NCBI GenBank assembly: GCA_022702705.1
Contig: CM040432.1
Span: 43,178,540 to 43,242,539 of the forward strand
Direction: 5' to 3'
Source of the DNA: Papilionanthe hookeriana x Papilionanthe teres
Lineage: Eukaryota > Streptophyta > Magnoliopsida > Asparagales > Orchidaceae
Length of the DNA: 64,000 nt
In this document: piece after piece, positions 47,101 to 59,149 of the stretch
Layout of the letters: each line of letters begins with the position of its first letter
Numbering within the stretch: the first letter of the stretch is position 1
Made by a program: the position numbers and the translations under genes
Notes under the pieces: generated by a model
What the model saw: only the letters and a program-made list of their open reading frames with translations
What the model was told of the DNA's origin: nothing
Database searches by the model: none

Positions 47101-49199
47101 GAAATTGTCGGCATATTTTTAGGTTGAGTGTTGTATTTTTGAAAAGATGTCGCCTACAGAAATTGTCGGTGAATTTTTAATTTAATTTAAATAAATAATT
47201 TAAAAAGTAGTATTTGATTTTGAAAATAATTTTAAATTTGAAAATTTTAAGATATGAAATCAAACTGATCTTACATCCCGGATAGTTTATATAAACGAGC
47301 ACCACATCACAAACCGTGTATCTATCTCGAAGGACAAACACACTACTTGACGATGGGGCTTGATTAAATAAACTAGAAAGGTTTGTGACATCTGTTTGTT
47401 CTGCGAACCAATTTTATAAGCCGACAAGTTCCCCTGCTTAATATAAAGAAATTAAGTAGGGTTTATATTATCTGGGTTCTTAAAATTCCCTATAAGGGCA
47501 AGCCCCTATAGTTAATTACATTTTAAGTGACGGGAATCACCTAAGAAAACTCTCGATAATAATCGATAATTCGCTCTCGAGAATTTCAAAGTTTAAGTTT
47601 TCGAGGATTGAATTTTGGAATTTCGATAGGGAATGGATCAAATTTGGAACATTTTATTTTGGGAATTCAAAGGAAGAAAGGTAGGAGAAATCACAGATTC
47701 GAAGCGAACTTCGGTAATTTCCCGACTATCTTATTGTTTGGCTTAAATTTAGGAAGGCCCTAATGTTTATTTAATGTTTTGATCTTGCCAATTTTAATTA
47801 ATTTGGACTTATATTTGTATGGTAAAATCACACAAATAGCCTTGATGATGTGAGGGTTTATGTCGTACCAAACGACTACCTCGGAGTCCTAAGACCGGTT
47901 AGGGCTTAATTTACATGACACGATCATGCAAATGCCTAACGAAGAGTTGAGGATTTATGTTGCACTAGTGCAAACTACCTCGAAATCCTATGGCTTTGTT
48001 TTTTAATTCTAGGAATGTTTAGGCGATGTAGAGTTGTTTCTGCGATGACGATGGTCGTGCTTGCCCACCATGCTCAGAGCTCCTTGTTGTTGCAGAGGTT
48101 TAGTTTTAGAAGTCATAAATCGGGAGATGAGAGAAGTGTTCGGTTTAGAGAAAATCTTAAAATCCGGGTGTTTTTTATTATTTTTAATTAAACCGATCTT
48201 AAAGTTGATTATAACAACACCGGTTAAGATCCCACGGTTCCATCCTTCCGGCATCGTTATTTTTATCGGATTCACTTAGTCTCGATGAATTTGCTAAACT
48301 CAGTCGAATGAATTCCACACTTTCATTTAGACCGTGGGAAATCCAGTTAGCAACACGTAGGTTACATCATACGAGGTATTCCGGATCATCCAACAAGACG
48401 TTTTAATTTAGTTGTAGTTGTAGTTTTGTTGTTCTGTTTGTGATTAAATTTTGAGTTGTTTTATATTTTGAAATGTTGTGGCGGTGAATTTTATCTTGCA
48501 ATGATTTTTAATTTAGTTCTTGTTTCAGTTTTAGGGACTATCCTAAAAGTGTGGGTTTTCATGCAACAGTTGTTTATCATGCAAGAAAAGTAAGTGCGAT
48601 GCGGTTAAATAAATTGCAACAAAATAAAAGCGTACCTGGAGGGTCCTCCCGTTATCCCAAGTCGCACTTAAACACAATTTAGAATATTTAAGCAAGTTCC
48701 TAGGTAAAGCTAAGTGAAGGGTTATGGTTTTCTACCAAATTCCTAATCCTATAGCTAGTCATTTCTTATGACGTACTAGGTTCTTGTGTTTTGGTTTGAG
48801 GACGATTTTCCTCATCGAAGAACAATTAAGTTCGATTGTTCTTATAAATATCCTATCATATTGAGGAAGTGCTTAAGAAGAATCTTAAACATCTTTTCGA
48901 TATTCCTAGAATTGTTTTAAGTCCAAATGAATTTAATTATACGAATGAATTAATCATCCAGGAATTCGAGTTTTGTTGTTATCTTACTCGGTGAACTAGG
49001 ACATTTGAATATATTATGAGGGAAGTAACATTTCATTTAACGTTCTGTTTAGGAGTTATGACAACAAAAGCTTTCAAGGGCAAATTGATGTTCAAATGGT
49101 TTGTGATTTAATTTAATTTCAGTTAACGGGTTTAAATTTGGAATAGTGTTCAAGTTGCTTCATATTTATTTTTGAATTTCTTTATGTCTTAGGTGATGT

Positions 49200-49550
49200 T
49201 ATTTTTAATTCAATTTAATTTAACTTTAATTTAATTTAATTTGGTTTAGTTTTAATTTTAATTTAATTTAACTTGATTCTATTATTTAATTTAATTTAAT
49301 TCAATTTAATTTGATTTGATATGATTTAATTTAATTTAATTTAATTTGATTTAATTTAATTTAATTTAATTTGGTTTAATTTAATTTAATTTAATTTAAT
49401 TTAATTTAATTTAATTTAATTTAATTTAATTTAAATTAATTTAAATTTTAATTTAATTTGATTTAATTTGATTTAATTTGATTTAATTTAATTTAATTTA
49501 ATTTAATTTAATTTAATTTAAATTTAAATTTAATTTTATTTTTAATTTTA
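49200..49550. repeat. (TTTAA)n tract in LTR 4
   Basis: Pentamer runs matching the tract of LTR 3 in order, with small length changes. Confidence 0.9.
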
Positions 49551-51438
49551 ATGTAATATTTTATTTTTTATGTTTTAAAGATGATTTAATTGTAATTGTT
49601 GAAGTATTAATTTAATTGAAATTTTAAAAGGGTTTAATTAAAATAATTTAACTTTAATTTAATTTAATGATTAAGTCTTTTAGCATTTTAAATCTTAAAT
49701 TTGGATTATCATTTTAATTAGGAATTAAATATTATTGAGATGATTAATTTAGGGATTCTTAAATTAAAGAACAAATCTCTTCCTAATAATATCCTCTATT
49801 TTAATAATTCAAATTTTATTATTCTTCCAAATTTAATCAATTATTTAATTAAAGTTTATTTTAATTATTTTTAAATTGTTTAGTAAGTTTCTACCCTTTA
49901 ATTATTTAAATTTCAATCATCCAAATCAGATTAAGATCAAATATTTTACTTTTTCATTTTATTAAGCCTAAAGTTTTAGTTAATGGTTAAAATTTTAATT
50001 ACCATTTTGCCCTTCAAGCTTACTAATTTCATAACTCACTAAATTGAGCTTAAATGAACTTGAAATTTTTATGTGACTTTACTCATATGTCAATAAAGAC
50101 ATGAGAGGAGAAAATGTGATTTTTCTGTATTCAATTTATTTATGTAATTATTTTTGGTGGAAAATAAGGATTTCCAAGGAAAATTTAATAATATTACCAA
50201 GGGAAAGTTTCTGTCCTTAAGAAAATTATGAGACATTCCTAATGACCAGAGAACCACTTGGACCAATTTTGGTGATTTTTTGAAATATGTATTTTTTATT
50301 ATAATTATTTTGAGTTTTGGAGTATTAATTAATTTAAAAATAAAATAAAGGTTGAAAAATGAATTTTATATTTTTCAAAAATCTCTTTGATATCATGGAA
50401 ATCAAAGAATCAATTTTTACAATTTTCTGATTTTTCTTTGATTTATTATAATTATTTTATTGGAAATGCTAAAAAATACATTTTTTTTTTAATTTTAAAA
50501 TTACCTTAGGGCTTTGAAATTTAATATCTCATCATATAGACTTAAGAAAAATATGGGGTTTGTTCCTAAGTGATTAAAATTCAAAATGTGACATTTTGGT
50601 GAATTTTATTATTTTTGTGATTTTTATTATTTTTTGTTTATTAAAATATTAAAATAATGCAAAAAATCAACTTTTTTAGAAAATTACAATTTTAATTTTC
50701 TTAAATTCCCCTGATATCAGAGAGGCTCCAAAACCAATTTGGTGAATTTTTGAAAAGTATTTTGAAAGTTATGAATTTTTAAAGTTTAAATTGGCTAAAT
50801 GGCTTAATCAACCCATTTAGTAGGGCTAACCAAGTCCAATTGACTTCAAATTTTTATGGTGGGTTCCTCCGATCCTAAAGGTTAGTGGAGAATTGATTTC
50901 AAGTCAATTTGATGTATAATTAGCTCTAATTAATTAAGGACCTATTTTGGGTGTTTAAGCCAATTAGGGTTATTCCAAGTGGATTAATTCAAAACCTATT
51001 TTTCCTAAGTTCCTCTGGTCATAATAAACATCACCAAATTTTCCTAGAAATTATTTTACAATATTCTAATTATTGGAATTAAAATACTTAAAACAGCAAC
51101 ATGAATTTGAAAAATCAATAACTTCTCATAAGGATGGCCTCTGACCTTGGAAAATTCAGGGAATATTCCCAAGTTCAGAGACTTCAAAAGCCCTATGGTC
51201 TCATGCCATGGTGAATTTCATATATGCAATGAGAATTAAAACAATGCAGAGAGTAAATAAATCATTAAAAATAAAATACTTGATGAAATTAAATGATTTC
51301 TTTTCCACATTATTCTCCTCTGTTCACTGAGCAAGAGGGTATATTTATTTTATTTTTCTGATTTTCCTACACAAAGTTATGCGTTTTTGAAGTTTAGGGA
51401 ATTAAATAAATAGAAAAATAACCTATTTTTCTACTTAT

Positions 51439-51484
51439 CCACGCGGCGCCAACTCAACCCAGGCATCTCCGAAGCGCCGCGTGT
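51439..51484. other. GC-rich stem in LTR 4 leader
   Basis: CACGCGGCGC and GCGCCGCGTG are exact reverse complements separated by about 24 nt, some 750 nt downstream of the TATA box. LTR 2 has a variant at 18888-18935; LTR 3 has lost it; E1 has a different stem at the like position. Confidence 0.7.
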
Positions 51485-52236
51485 CGTCTTCTGGTTCAGC
51501 GCCGCCATCCAACTCAGCGCTCCGGGGGCCCGCTGTATCGTTCCTTCTCCTCATCCAGCGCGATCCTGGCCGTCCGTTCGCGCGTGTATTAAATGAACGG
51601 CATCCGTTCATCGTCCCCAAGCCTCCTAGCCGAGAAGCCGTCCACACTAAATCCACTAATATCTCACTCAATACTTAACGGATTTTCGTGTTCTTGTGCT
51701 CTATGGATTCGTCTTGAAGAGACAAATACATCTATACGGTGATCATGCATTGAAATTAAGGCATTTGAAATGGAGAATCTCCAGAAGCTTAGAATAAAGA
51801 GTTAGCTCTTACCTTTGCTCGGAAAAGTGTGGCTTCAATCTGAGGGTTGTGTCACCTTTGATTGGGTCCAAGCAAGCTCCAGATGAAGTCCCTTGGCCTG
51901 GTGAATTGTCTAGGTATGATTTCGACCAAGCCCGATCACAAAGCTTGGAGTCTGGAACGGATGGGTGGCACGGAGAGGGGGCTTTTCTTGGGGGACTTCT
52001 TCCCTTGGTCGCAGTGATGGTGTAGGACCAATCGATTTTGGGATTGGTCCACTGTGAAGAAGTGTCCAGGGTTTTTGTCTTGAAATTTGAACTCGAAATT
52101 GAGCTCGGCTAGAGGAATTGAGGCTGGAATCCGGTGGGAATCAAGTGCTCTATGTGTAGAGAGTGGTCTGGAATGTTTTTGGCAGAGTTTCCTTAAGGTT
52201 GGTTCAGCACCTCTCCCATGGCCGAGAGATGGGGTG

Positions 52237-52245
52237 TTTAAATAG
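52237..52245 (-). promoter_or_regulatory. TATA box of LTR 4
   Basis: TTTAAATAG on the plus strand in the conserved catggccgagagatgggg context. This is the promoter expected to make E2 genomic RNA. Confidence 0.6.
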
Positions 52246-54630
52246 AGCTGGCTGGAGGCTCTCCCAGGAGGAGTGAGGGCTTGGGATCAGCTGCTCACGT
52301 GAGGAGAAGAACAACCTTGGTGGCCACTGGGCATGTGGCAGCTCAGCAAGGGAGAATTTCAATGTTGGCTTACATGTGAGCTCTCGGGTGTGGTGTTTTC
52401 CGGCGGCCTGGTGCCTGGCCGGCCAGGCACTGGTCACCATCTTGTTCAGGTGGGTCAGGGCTGGGGTTTAGTGTAGGCAATTGGCAAATACCATGTGTCA
52501 AAAGCTTGGATTAGAATGGTATGGGAGAAGGCTCATTTTGGCTGAAATTGGTCAACCCATCCCTTTGGTCTTGGTGCACCACCCAATGCTTGGTTTAGGC
52601 TGAAGGGAAAGTGATTTGGTTCAGCATAATCAGTAGGTTCAAGTCACCATCCAAGCACAATTAGGCATAAGCATGGTTAAGGGGAATCATGGGAGTGGTT
52701 AATCACCTTATGGGAATGTGGAAAGGACCTCCTCCTTTTGCCCAATGTGGTCAGGTCACATGTGAGCAACTCACATGGCTTTCATGAGGCTTAAGAGTGG
52801 CTTCATAGCTTGTCTTTGGCTTGGGGAAAAGCTTGGTCAATTTCATGAAAATGGATTTTAGAAATTTTGGTAATTTAGGGGTGATTTGATGGGATTTGGC
52901 ATATGGCTTGATTTGGAACCATTTGATGATTGATTTAAGACTTAAGGGATGATTTTAATTGAATGTATGATGAAGAAGAGTGTCATATGGACTTTGAATG
53001 AATTTTGGGCCTTTGAAATTTAGTGAAGATGGGCTTTTAAAATAGTTTAGAGAAGTGGGCTTTTGGATTTTAAAATAGATTTTAGGATGAGAATTTTGCA
53101 AAGGATTGGGTCCAATAAGTGTTGAATTTAATTTAGGAATGTTTCATGAATGATTTGGAACAAATTTGAAGTGTTTTGGGCTTGAATTGGGTTGGATTTG
53201 GACCTCTTTGGTAAATGGGCCAATGTAGGTCAAATAGGGCTAACTTGGGCCAATGTTGGGCTAGGGTTGAAATTGATGTAAAATAAATGTTGGGAAATGT
53301 TTATGGGAGTGTTTCAAAGAGGTTTTGGCTTTGGTTGGGTTTTGATTTTGGGGTTTGGGCTTATTTGGGTTAGGTTTGGGTTTAGGTCAAAATTGGGCCT
53401 TTTAGTTTTGGGTTGAATTTGAGTGGGGTTTGGATCCAAATTTTGGGCAAATCATGTTAGTGTTTTGTTTGTAGGGATGTTAGGGAAGGTTTAGAAAAGA
53501 TTTGGGGTTAATTGGAGTTAAATTGGTTTGGTTTGGGCTAGGTTTGGGTCATGGGTCCAAATTGGGCTTTAAGGCCAAAAGTGAAATTGGATTCAAATGT
53601 CAATCAAATTGGACTTGTATCTAGTCTAGATTGGTGTTGGGAATGATAAATTGAAGTTTAGAATTGAATTGGACCAGAATTTGGGTCAATTGGGTAGGAT
53701 TGGCTTGACATTGGGTTCACTTAGGGTTAATGTGGGTCAGATTGGGGGTTTTAACAAAAGTGGGGTAAATTGATCAAATTGACCCATGGTGTAGTTGGCC
53801 AAAATAAAATTGGGAATATTTGGGATTTTCTGGATTTTTCTGTGAATTTTCTGAATTTTTGGATTTTTGGGTCAAGAGAGGTATTTTGGGTATTTGGATG
53901 GTATTGGGAGGTATTTTAGGAATTTTTGATATTTTTGGCTATGGATGATCAACTTGATTGATGAGGAAATGTTCAAGGTTAATTTTGGGGAATTTTGGGT
54001 AATTTGGAAATTTTGAAAAATTTGGGTAATTTCAAGGGCTTTGGGTAGGCTAGGCGGGTGTAGGGTCCCCGGGGTCAAAAATTGAAATTTTGGAAGAATG
54101 AATATTGATCAAATATGAGTGAAATGGAATCACTTTGGTTGAGCCATGAAGCCATATCAAGCCCACATGAGCCATGGAGGGACTCATTTGAGGCATCCAC
54201 TATGTTGTTCCTAACCCTCTTAGCCAAGGGCTTAGGGGTTAAGGACCATCCATGTGAATCACCTTCATGAGTCAGGAGGTCAAGTTACGTATGGGTGTGT
54301 TTTTTAGGATGTGTGTGAAAGTTTAGTGTATAGGTGTAGTGTGTGTGTAAGTCAGCCCTTCACCGAGACCGAGCCACCTGAAGGGCAGTCTAAGGCCGAA
54401 GAGTCCTATAGGAACTCATCTTTAAAACTTTCACATTTGATTTCGACCCTACAGGTGATTAGGGGTCTACGGTCAAGTTTGTGGAGTTTGTAGGGAGTTA
54501 AGAAGTGGTTTGAATTTCTAAGTGGTGGGTCCCAATTCTAATCCTCTAAGATAGTCAAAGGAAAAGCATAAGGCTTGATCATAAGTACTAAAAAGAAGAA
54601 GAGAAGACCTCATAAAAAATGAGGTCAACA

Positions 54631-54956
54631 GTCGCCACCAGTTCTTCCATTCTTTGTTCAAGATGACTTATTTGTTCATCTCATTATCGTATTACCTCTC
54701 GCAATTCCTCTTCATTTGATTCTCGTGCTAAGGAAGTAGATCGGGTTTCTACCATGTTAACACTGGCAACATTCTCATTGGAACTGTCAGAAGTATTTTT
54801 CCTTTCGTGTCCTGAAAGTTGTTTAATATCTTCTTTTAATTTCTTTAATCTTTCTTGAAATGATTTTGTAGAATGTTTTCTGCAAATCTCTTCTTGTGAA
54901 CTATTTGCAGGAGTGTTGGTGGTATTAGAATTCCTTTTCGATGATTTCTCCTCCAT
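54631..54956 (-). pseudogene. Gag N-terminal part of E1
   Basis: Starts MEEKSSKRNSNTTNTPANSS at 54956, overlapping the end of ORF1 by about 30 nt in another frame. Charged and coiled-coil-like (ERLKKLKEDIKQL), then VNMVETRSTSLARESNEEEL. Two adjacent stops TAA TGA (54686-54681) interrupt it; the frame continues with HLEQRMEELVA up to the E2 insertion and resumes at 30329. Confidence 0.82.
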
Positions 54957-55861
54957 ACATTATTTTTAAGTATAGGGCGAGGACTCTCAGTGGTGCATCA
55001 TATCCGCTATAAGGACAATTTGCTTTTTGTAACATCTGGACCAAGTCCGTCATTTTAGCAGTTGTATCTTCTGCTTCTGACATTAATTTGTCATATCGAG
55101 TTTTGTCATTGTTGACCACTACATCTTTTATTCTAGGGCCCAATTGAAATTTTACCGGCACTCGAACACAATGTTTATTAATTGGGAATTGATAATCAGT
55201 TTCTTGATAATCAGATTTTTCCATTACTAAAATTCTCCTTTTCATGGTGTTGGAGACTGCACAACCCATTTTATCTAATAACTTAGATAATGAACATTTT
55301 TCTTTTCGTGCTAATCTCTTAAACACTGAATGCACAGCACGAAATGGAGGAGATCTTTTAGGTTGAAAAGAATTATCAGTATATTCAACAGGAATTGGAA
55401 TGTATTGATTTTCTTCTAAAAAGGAAGGATTTCCAAAAATATTATGTTGAAATTCAAGTGTTTCAAAATTATCATTTTCATTCCACCTTTTCTTTCTTTT
55501 AAATGAAGGAGTTCTATGAACGTTCTTCGAAGAAGATCCGATTTCATACATAGGTGATGGTGGAACATCAACTTCCTCGTAAACTTTTTTTTCCTTTCTT
55601 ATCACTATGTCTTTTCATTTCTTTAAGGGTGTAAGGTTCTTCAGGTGTATATTCAGGTAAATTGTCTGTAAAATTCATAAAGTCTTCATAAGGTTGCAAG
55701 TCAAATTCTTGAAAAGATTGAGTATCAACTTGATATGGATTATCTAATATGAATTCCGTTTCACTAAATAATCCATAATCATTGTGATAAAAAGGAGAAT
55801 TTTCCTCTATTGGTATGTAAAAGTCTTGAAAGTAAGAAAAGATTGAATTTGTAGAATCCAT
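54925..55861 (-). pseudogene. ORF1 of E1, unknown function, upstream of gag
   Basis: About 311 codons in two frames: 55861-55568 (MDSTNSIFSYFQDFYIPIEE, acidic and aromatic-rich) and 55605-54925 (from VYEEVDVPPSPMYEIGSSS to MYGGEIIEKEF). The switch lies at a run of eight A (near 55587) and needs a +1 shift, so it looks like an indel. MYEIGSSS, KFQLGPRIKDVV and the basic FKRKKR segment are shared with ORF1 of E2. No known domain is seen. The position before gag, with a short overlap, is that of Ogre ORF1. Confidence 0.78.
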
Positions 55862-55983
55862 TGTGATTTTTCTATAATTTCAAGAAAAAGCGAATATTAT
55901 TGACTTATTTATAAACTGGGAACTTTTATTTTCAAAATTTTGAAATGAAAATAAATGATAAAAAAAGATGAGAAGAAAGATTG

Positions 55984-56001
55984 TCCCCAGCGGAGTCGCC
56001 A
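55984..56001 (-). other. Primer binding site of E1 (tRNA-Arg)
   Basis: TCCCCAGCGGAGTCGCCA on the plus strand, identical to the E2 site over 18 nt, again 5 nt (56002-56006) from the LTR. Confidence 0.85.
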
Positions 56002-56006
56002 TTCTT

Positions 56007-56160
56007 TGATGGCGATGAAAATAATGTTTTGGGCGTCATCATGTCATCGCTGTCAATTTCTGTATTATGTCAATGTCAAGGAGTCCTCATCTAATATTAG
56101 CGTAGTTTTATTCATATAAATCCTGACCCACAATTTTATATTATGATATTTTTAATTTAA
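56007..56160 (-). mobile_element. Stub of the E1 5' LTR
   Basis: Starts TGATGGCGATGAAAATAATG right after the PBS spacer, so this is the U5 end of the E1 5' LTR. After about 155 bp it meets Athila sequence. The matching end of the left LTR lies outside the window, so identity cannot be checked. Confidence 0.65.
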
Positions 56161-56180
56161 TTGCAACGACGCCAAAAACT
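56161..56180 (-). other. Athila-type PBS outside the Athila LTR
   Basis: The minus strand reads AGTTTTTGGCGTCGTTGCAA, close to the TGGCGCCGTTGCC (tRNA-Asp) PBS usual for Athila. It lies next to the U5 end of the LTR at 56181, where flanking DNA would be expected. Confidence 0.6.
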
Positions 56181-57751
56181 TGACCCCGCTATATTATATG
56201 TATAGAATTGTAATTGTTTATGTTGTGGATGCTATGCAAGTATACGTATCGTATCAAGTAATACAGGGCTCTAGTGGAGTCCTGGTTATCGATCCCACAG
56301 GGAAAGAGAAAATTAAATAACAACTAATTTTAAAATAATAATAATAAAAATAGTATACTAAAATTTGGAATTCTAAATTTAAGCGCAAAAAAGTAAACTA
56401 AGTATTTTAATTAGGTAACTTAACTAAGTAGAAAATTAATGTGTATTGAAAGTGCAGAAAATTAAACTAATTGCTAAATAAGTCTTAACTATTCAGAAAA
56501 AGTATCTTTCCCCTTGTTTAGAAATTTAAGTGATTGATGAATTTAAATAGATAATGTTAAGGTATTGTGACAAATAGGAGCATTCCTATTCTTTACCCTT
56601 TGGTCCGAGTGTAAAGAATATTGACTAATCCTATGTTTGATTACCGAATCTGCGGCTAGAGCTAGGAGGATACCGACTGCCACTTCGAAGCTCCCACGTT
56701 CCCCTCGCCCGAGGGCTAACATCTACACTTCGACTCTCGAAACAATAGGACCAAATTGAATATTATAGTCCGTCACACTAAAATGCTCGATTCTACGCCC
56801 GGTGATATTATTTCCCTATTTATTTGCACCTTCCTTCCAAGGCTTTTGAATTCCCAGAATATCGGATGTAATTTTTACTATAGTTGTAAATCAACACATT
56901 TTAACAAATCAAATGGCCGGTTTGAAAAGTAAATTAAGTTTTAAGTAAAACTTATCATAATTTATTAATATATAAAAGTATCTCTATTTTAATTTCATCA
57001 AGTCACTTAATTTCATAAACAGGGAGAAAGACTAAATCAACTACTCAGAATGCATGGAAAGTAAACTAAGCATGGATTTCATTTAAAGTTAAAAACAATA
57101 AATACAAATACTTATCTTGATTTATCCCAAAGCAGACTCCTCGTAGTTCCTTTGACTCTTCCTTCCAGTACAGCACGACTCACTAATTACTCACTAAACT
57201 CACTAAAAGACTCACTAACTACACTAATTAAGATTCTGAAGAGTGCTCACTCACTTATAACACACTTAGAACACACAAAAGACACAAAAGACTGCACACA
57301 AACTGGACATTAAAGACTTAATTTCGGCTTCTGTATATAGAGGTGAGCAAAGGTCCAAGAGGTATGTAAGCATCTCTTCAAAAAGTGTCCAGGTACAATG
57401 TATCTGTGCCATTTGATCTAGTTCGCCGTCGGCGACGAACTACCTCACTGTCGGCAAGGCTTTTAGAAAGTCTTTGAACCGCGCTATCTAGCTGTCGGCG
57501 GGCTCGGGCTCGCTGTCAGGGAGACAGTTATAAATCCTTCAGAATTTCTTCCTCGTATCCTCGCCGTCGGCGGCTCAGCACAAATTGTATTATTTTCTTT
57601 CTTTTTGCTCCAAATCCGCTCCTTTTTATGATTTTTGCTTTTATCACCTAAATTCTCCATTCCTGCAACAAAATAAAGAAAATACCTTTCTTTAAAGTGT
57701 AATTTCATCAAAAATAGGTATGAATTTCTTAATAAATTTTTCGAGTGATCA
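56181..57751 (-). mobile_element. Athila LTR, 1571 bp
   Basis: Plus-strand start TGACCCCGC and end GTGATCA give the TG...CA form. The right edge is fixed by the PPT. It includes the tgtgggatcgataacc and cttgatacgatacgtatac blocks typical of Athila U5 ends, and a GC-rich hairpin cluster at 57421-57580 in U3. No gene; the small ORF across 57484-57762 is not credible. Confidence 0.82.
57421..57580. repeat. GC-rich hairpin motif cluster I (in Athila LTR)
   Basis: Three or four copies of a ctcgcYgtcggcg-like motif (57421-57440, about 57491, 57511, 57560) in an AT-rich setting. The first forms arms GTTCG and CGAAC with an inner CG-rich stem. Confidence 0.75.
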
Positions 57752-57766
57752 AAATCCCCCAAACTT
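57752..57766 (-). other. Polypurine tract of Ath2
   Basis: The minus strand reads AAGTTTGGGGGATTT directly before the LTR start TGATCACTCG, as usual for Athila. Confidence 0.85.
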
Positions 57767-59149
57767 ACTTATTACTTGTCCTCGAAGTAATTTTAGTACT
57801 ACATAAAAATAATGAGTTTTATAACAAGATTTTTCAATTTAAATAACTATGAATTAGATTAATTAATATCATAATAAAGTTAAATAAAAATAATTCATGG
57901 AATTTAATTAATCTTATAGAAATAAATTATTTAATTATCAGGTCTAAGATTTCTAGCTTACTATTCATTTCAGGAATGACTATATTTAAAAGAATAACTA
58001 CTTAAGATATTCATATGATAAGAAATTCAAGAAAATACTATTAGGTAAAATTCTAATCCATAAACATAAGTTTGGAAATATCTAAGTTTTTCCCTTTAGG
58101 TTAATTCAAATGAAGCCAATTTTTGATAAGGCCTCTCCTCAAGCTTCTCCTCATTTTTCTTTTTCTTTTTCTTTTTCTTTTTTTTTTTAATGAGGATTAC
58201 TGTATCTGGAGAGCCTGTTAATAATTTTGAACTTCATTTTCATCTTCCTAAATTTGAAACTTAGAAATATTTCTTAGCTTATATATACTTCATAGTTTTT
58301 ACTTCATTGATTTTCAATCTTTTCTTTTTCACTTGAATACTTAAGAATTTTAATTTTAGAATATAGTTTTCCTTACTAAAAATAGTTTACTATATTCTTA
58401 TTCCCTTTAACCAAATATTTTATTCTATTTAATCAATTAAAGCACTAGAAATATTTCATTTAACCTTTTATAATAATTAAATAAAATAATTCATATTAAT
58501 TAAATTGAAAAAAATTTGCTATAAAAATCATTTTATAATAATTTGAAAAATAGAAATTGAGAACAAGTTAATAACTAAATTTGTATTTTACTCCCCCCCA
58601 AACTTAAATTTTTATATTTAATCTAAATAATAAAAAGGGAAAGTAAATAAATCATACCTTTGAAGTTTAGGTATTTCTTTTTCTTTGAAATTTTTGCGAG
58701 CTTTTTCATTTTTCATTGAACTCGTATCTGTTAGTATTCTCCATATATGTATAACAATTTAAAGAAAATGCAGGGATAAAATCTAAGTTAAGTATTAAAC
58801 ACAACAATTAAAATAACTCTATACTATACATATGAATTACTATATATTAAAAATAATTGAACTAACAGATTAACAATTTTACAAACTTAAAACTATACAA
58901 AATAAAATAAAAACATACTAAAGAAAACTATCATCCTATTTAACATAAAAACAAATGCAATTAACTAACACAAAAAAAATAATAACTAAACTATTATCAC
59001 AATTCAAGCAAATTAATCTAACTAACATCCAATGTCTCACAACATAAAGTACCTGAATATTACAAACATACAAAAGTTTCCACAATAACTTAACATCAAA
59101 CAAACAAAACAAATAAAGTCCTAATCTTATTCATCAAAGTCCAGTGCTA
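57767..59149 (-). other. Ath2 3' UTR with (TTTTC)n and a second G-tract
   Basis: No gene seen. It holds a (TTTTC)n microsatellite at 58147-58190 and, at 58591-58605, a second purine tract (minus strand AAGTTTGGGGGGGGAG) nearly identical to the PPT, about 840 bp from it. Confidence 0.7.

Larger units (their letters stand above)
30330..54630 (-). mobile_element. Element E2: 24.3-kb family A retrotransposon nested in E1 gag
   Basis: Two LTRs (30330-36518 and 47106-54630) enclose 10.6 kb of interior, with a tRNA-Arg PBS beside the right LTR and a PPT beside the left. E1 gag resumes on both sides. The flanking 5 bases are gtcat (30325-30329) and gtcgc (54631-54635), an imperfect duplication. Removing the 24,301-bp element plus one 5-bp copy is 24,306, a multiple of three, and it rejoins the E1 gag frame, which supports this boundary. 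Coding capacity: ORF1, gag, protease, part of aRNH, integrase and AlkB remnants. RT and RNase H are deleted. Confidence 0.9.
47106..54630 (-). mobile_element. LTR 4: 5' LTR of E2, complete, 7525 bp
   Basis: The only full-length LTR of family A here with an attached interior. Plus-strand start tgtcggcata, end gaggtcaaca, terminal hairpin 54606-54626. In minus-strand order: U3 54630 to about 52246, with G-rich plus strand at 53150-53900; TATA box; tctatacggtgatcatgcat block at 51730; GC-rich stem at 51439-51484; AT-rich leader; (TTTAA)n at 49200-49550; U5 to 47106. The R/U5 part of about 5 kb is unusually long. No gene seen in it. Confidence 0.93.
5671..56006 (-). mobile_element. Interior of Tat-lineage retrotransposon E1, interrupted by three insertions
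   Basis: The E1 interior is spread over 5671-7206, 14626-14627, 21999-30329 and 54631-56006, about 11.2 kb in all. On the minus strand it reads PBS, ORF1, gag, protease, RT, RNase H, archaeal RNase H, integrase, AlkB ORF, repeat-rich 3' UTR, PPT. Archaeal RNase H places it in the Tat clade. The interruptions are solo LTRs 1 and 2 and E2. E1 is older than all three, yet its reading frames are better kept than those of E2: most of pol lies in one frame broken by a few stops. Confidence 0.85.

Noticed and set aside
51435..51671. 78-codon minus-strand ORF in the LTR 4 GC-rich patch
   Set aside because: Created by high local GC content; not kept in LTR 2 and deleted in LTR 3.
55580..55600. Programmed frameshift site at A8 in ORF1 of E1
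   Set aside because: Joining the two frames needs +1, not the -1 that an A-AAA-AAA site gives; a simple indel in the A run explains it.
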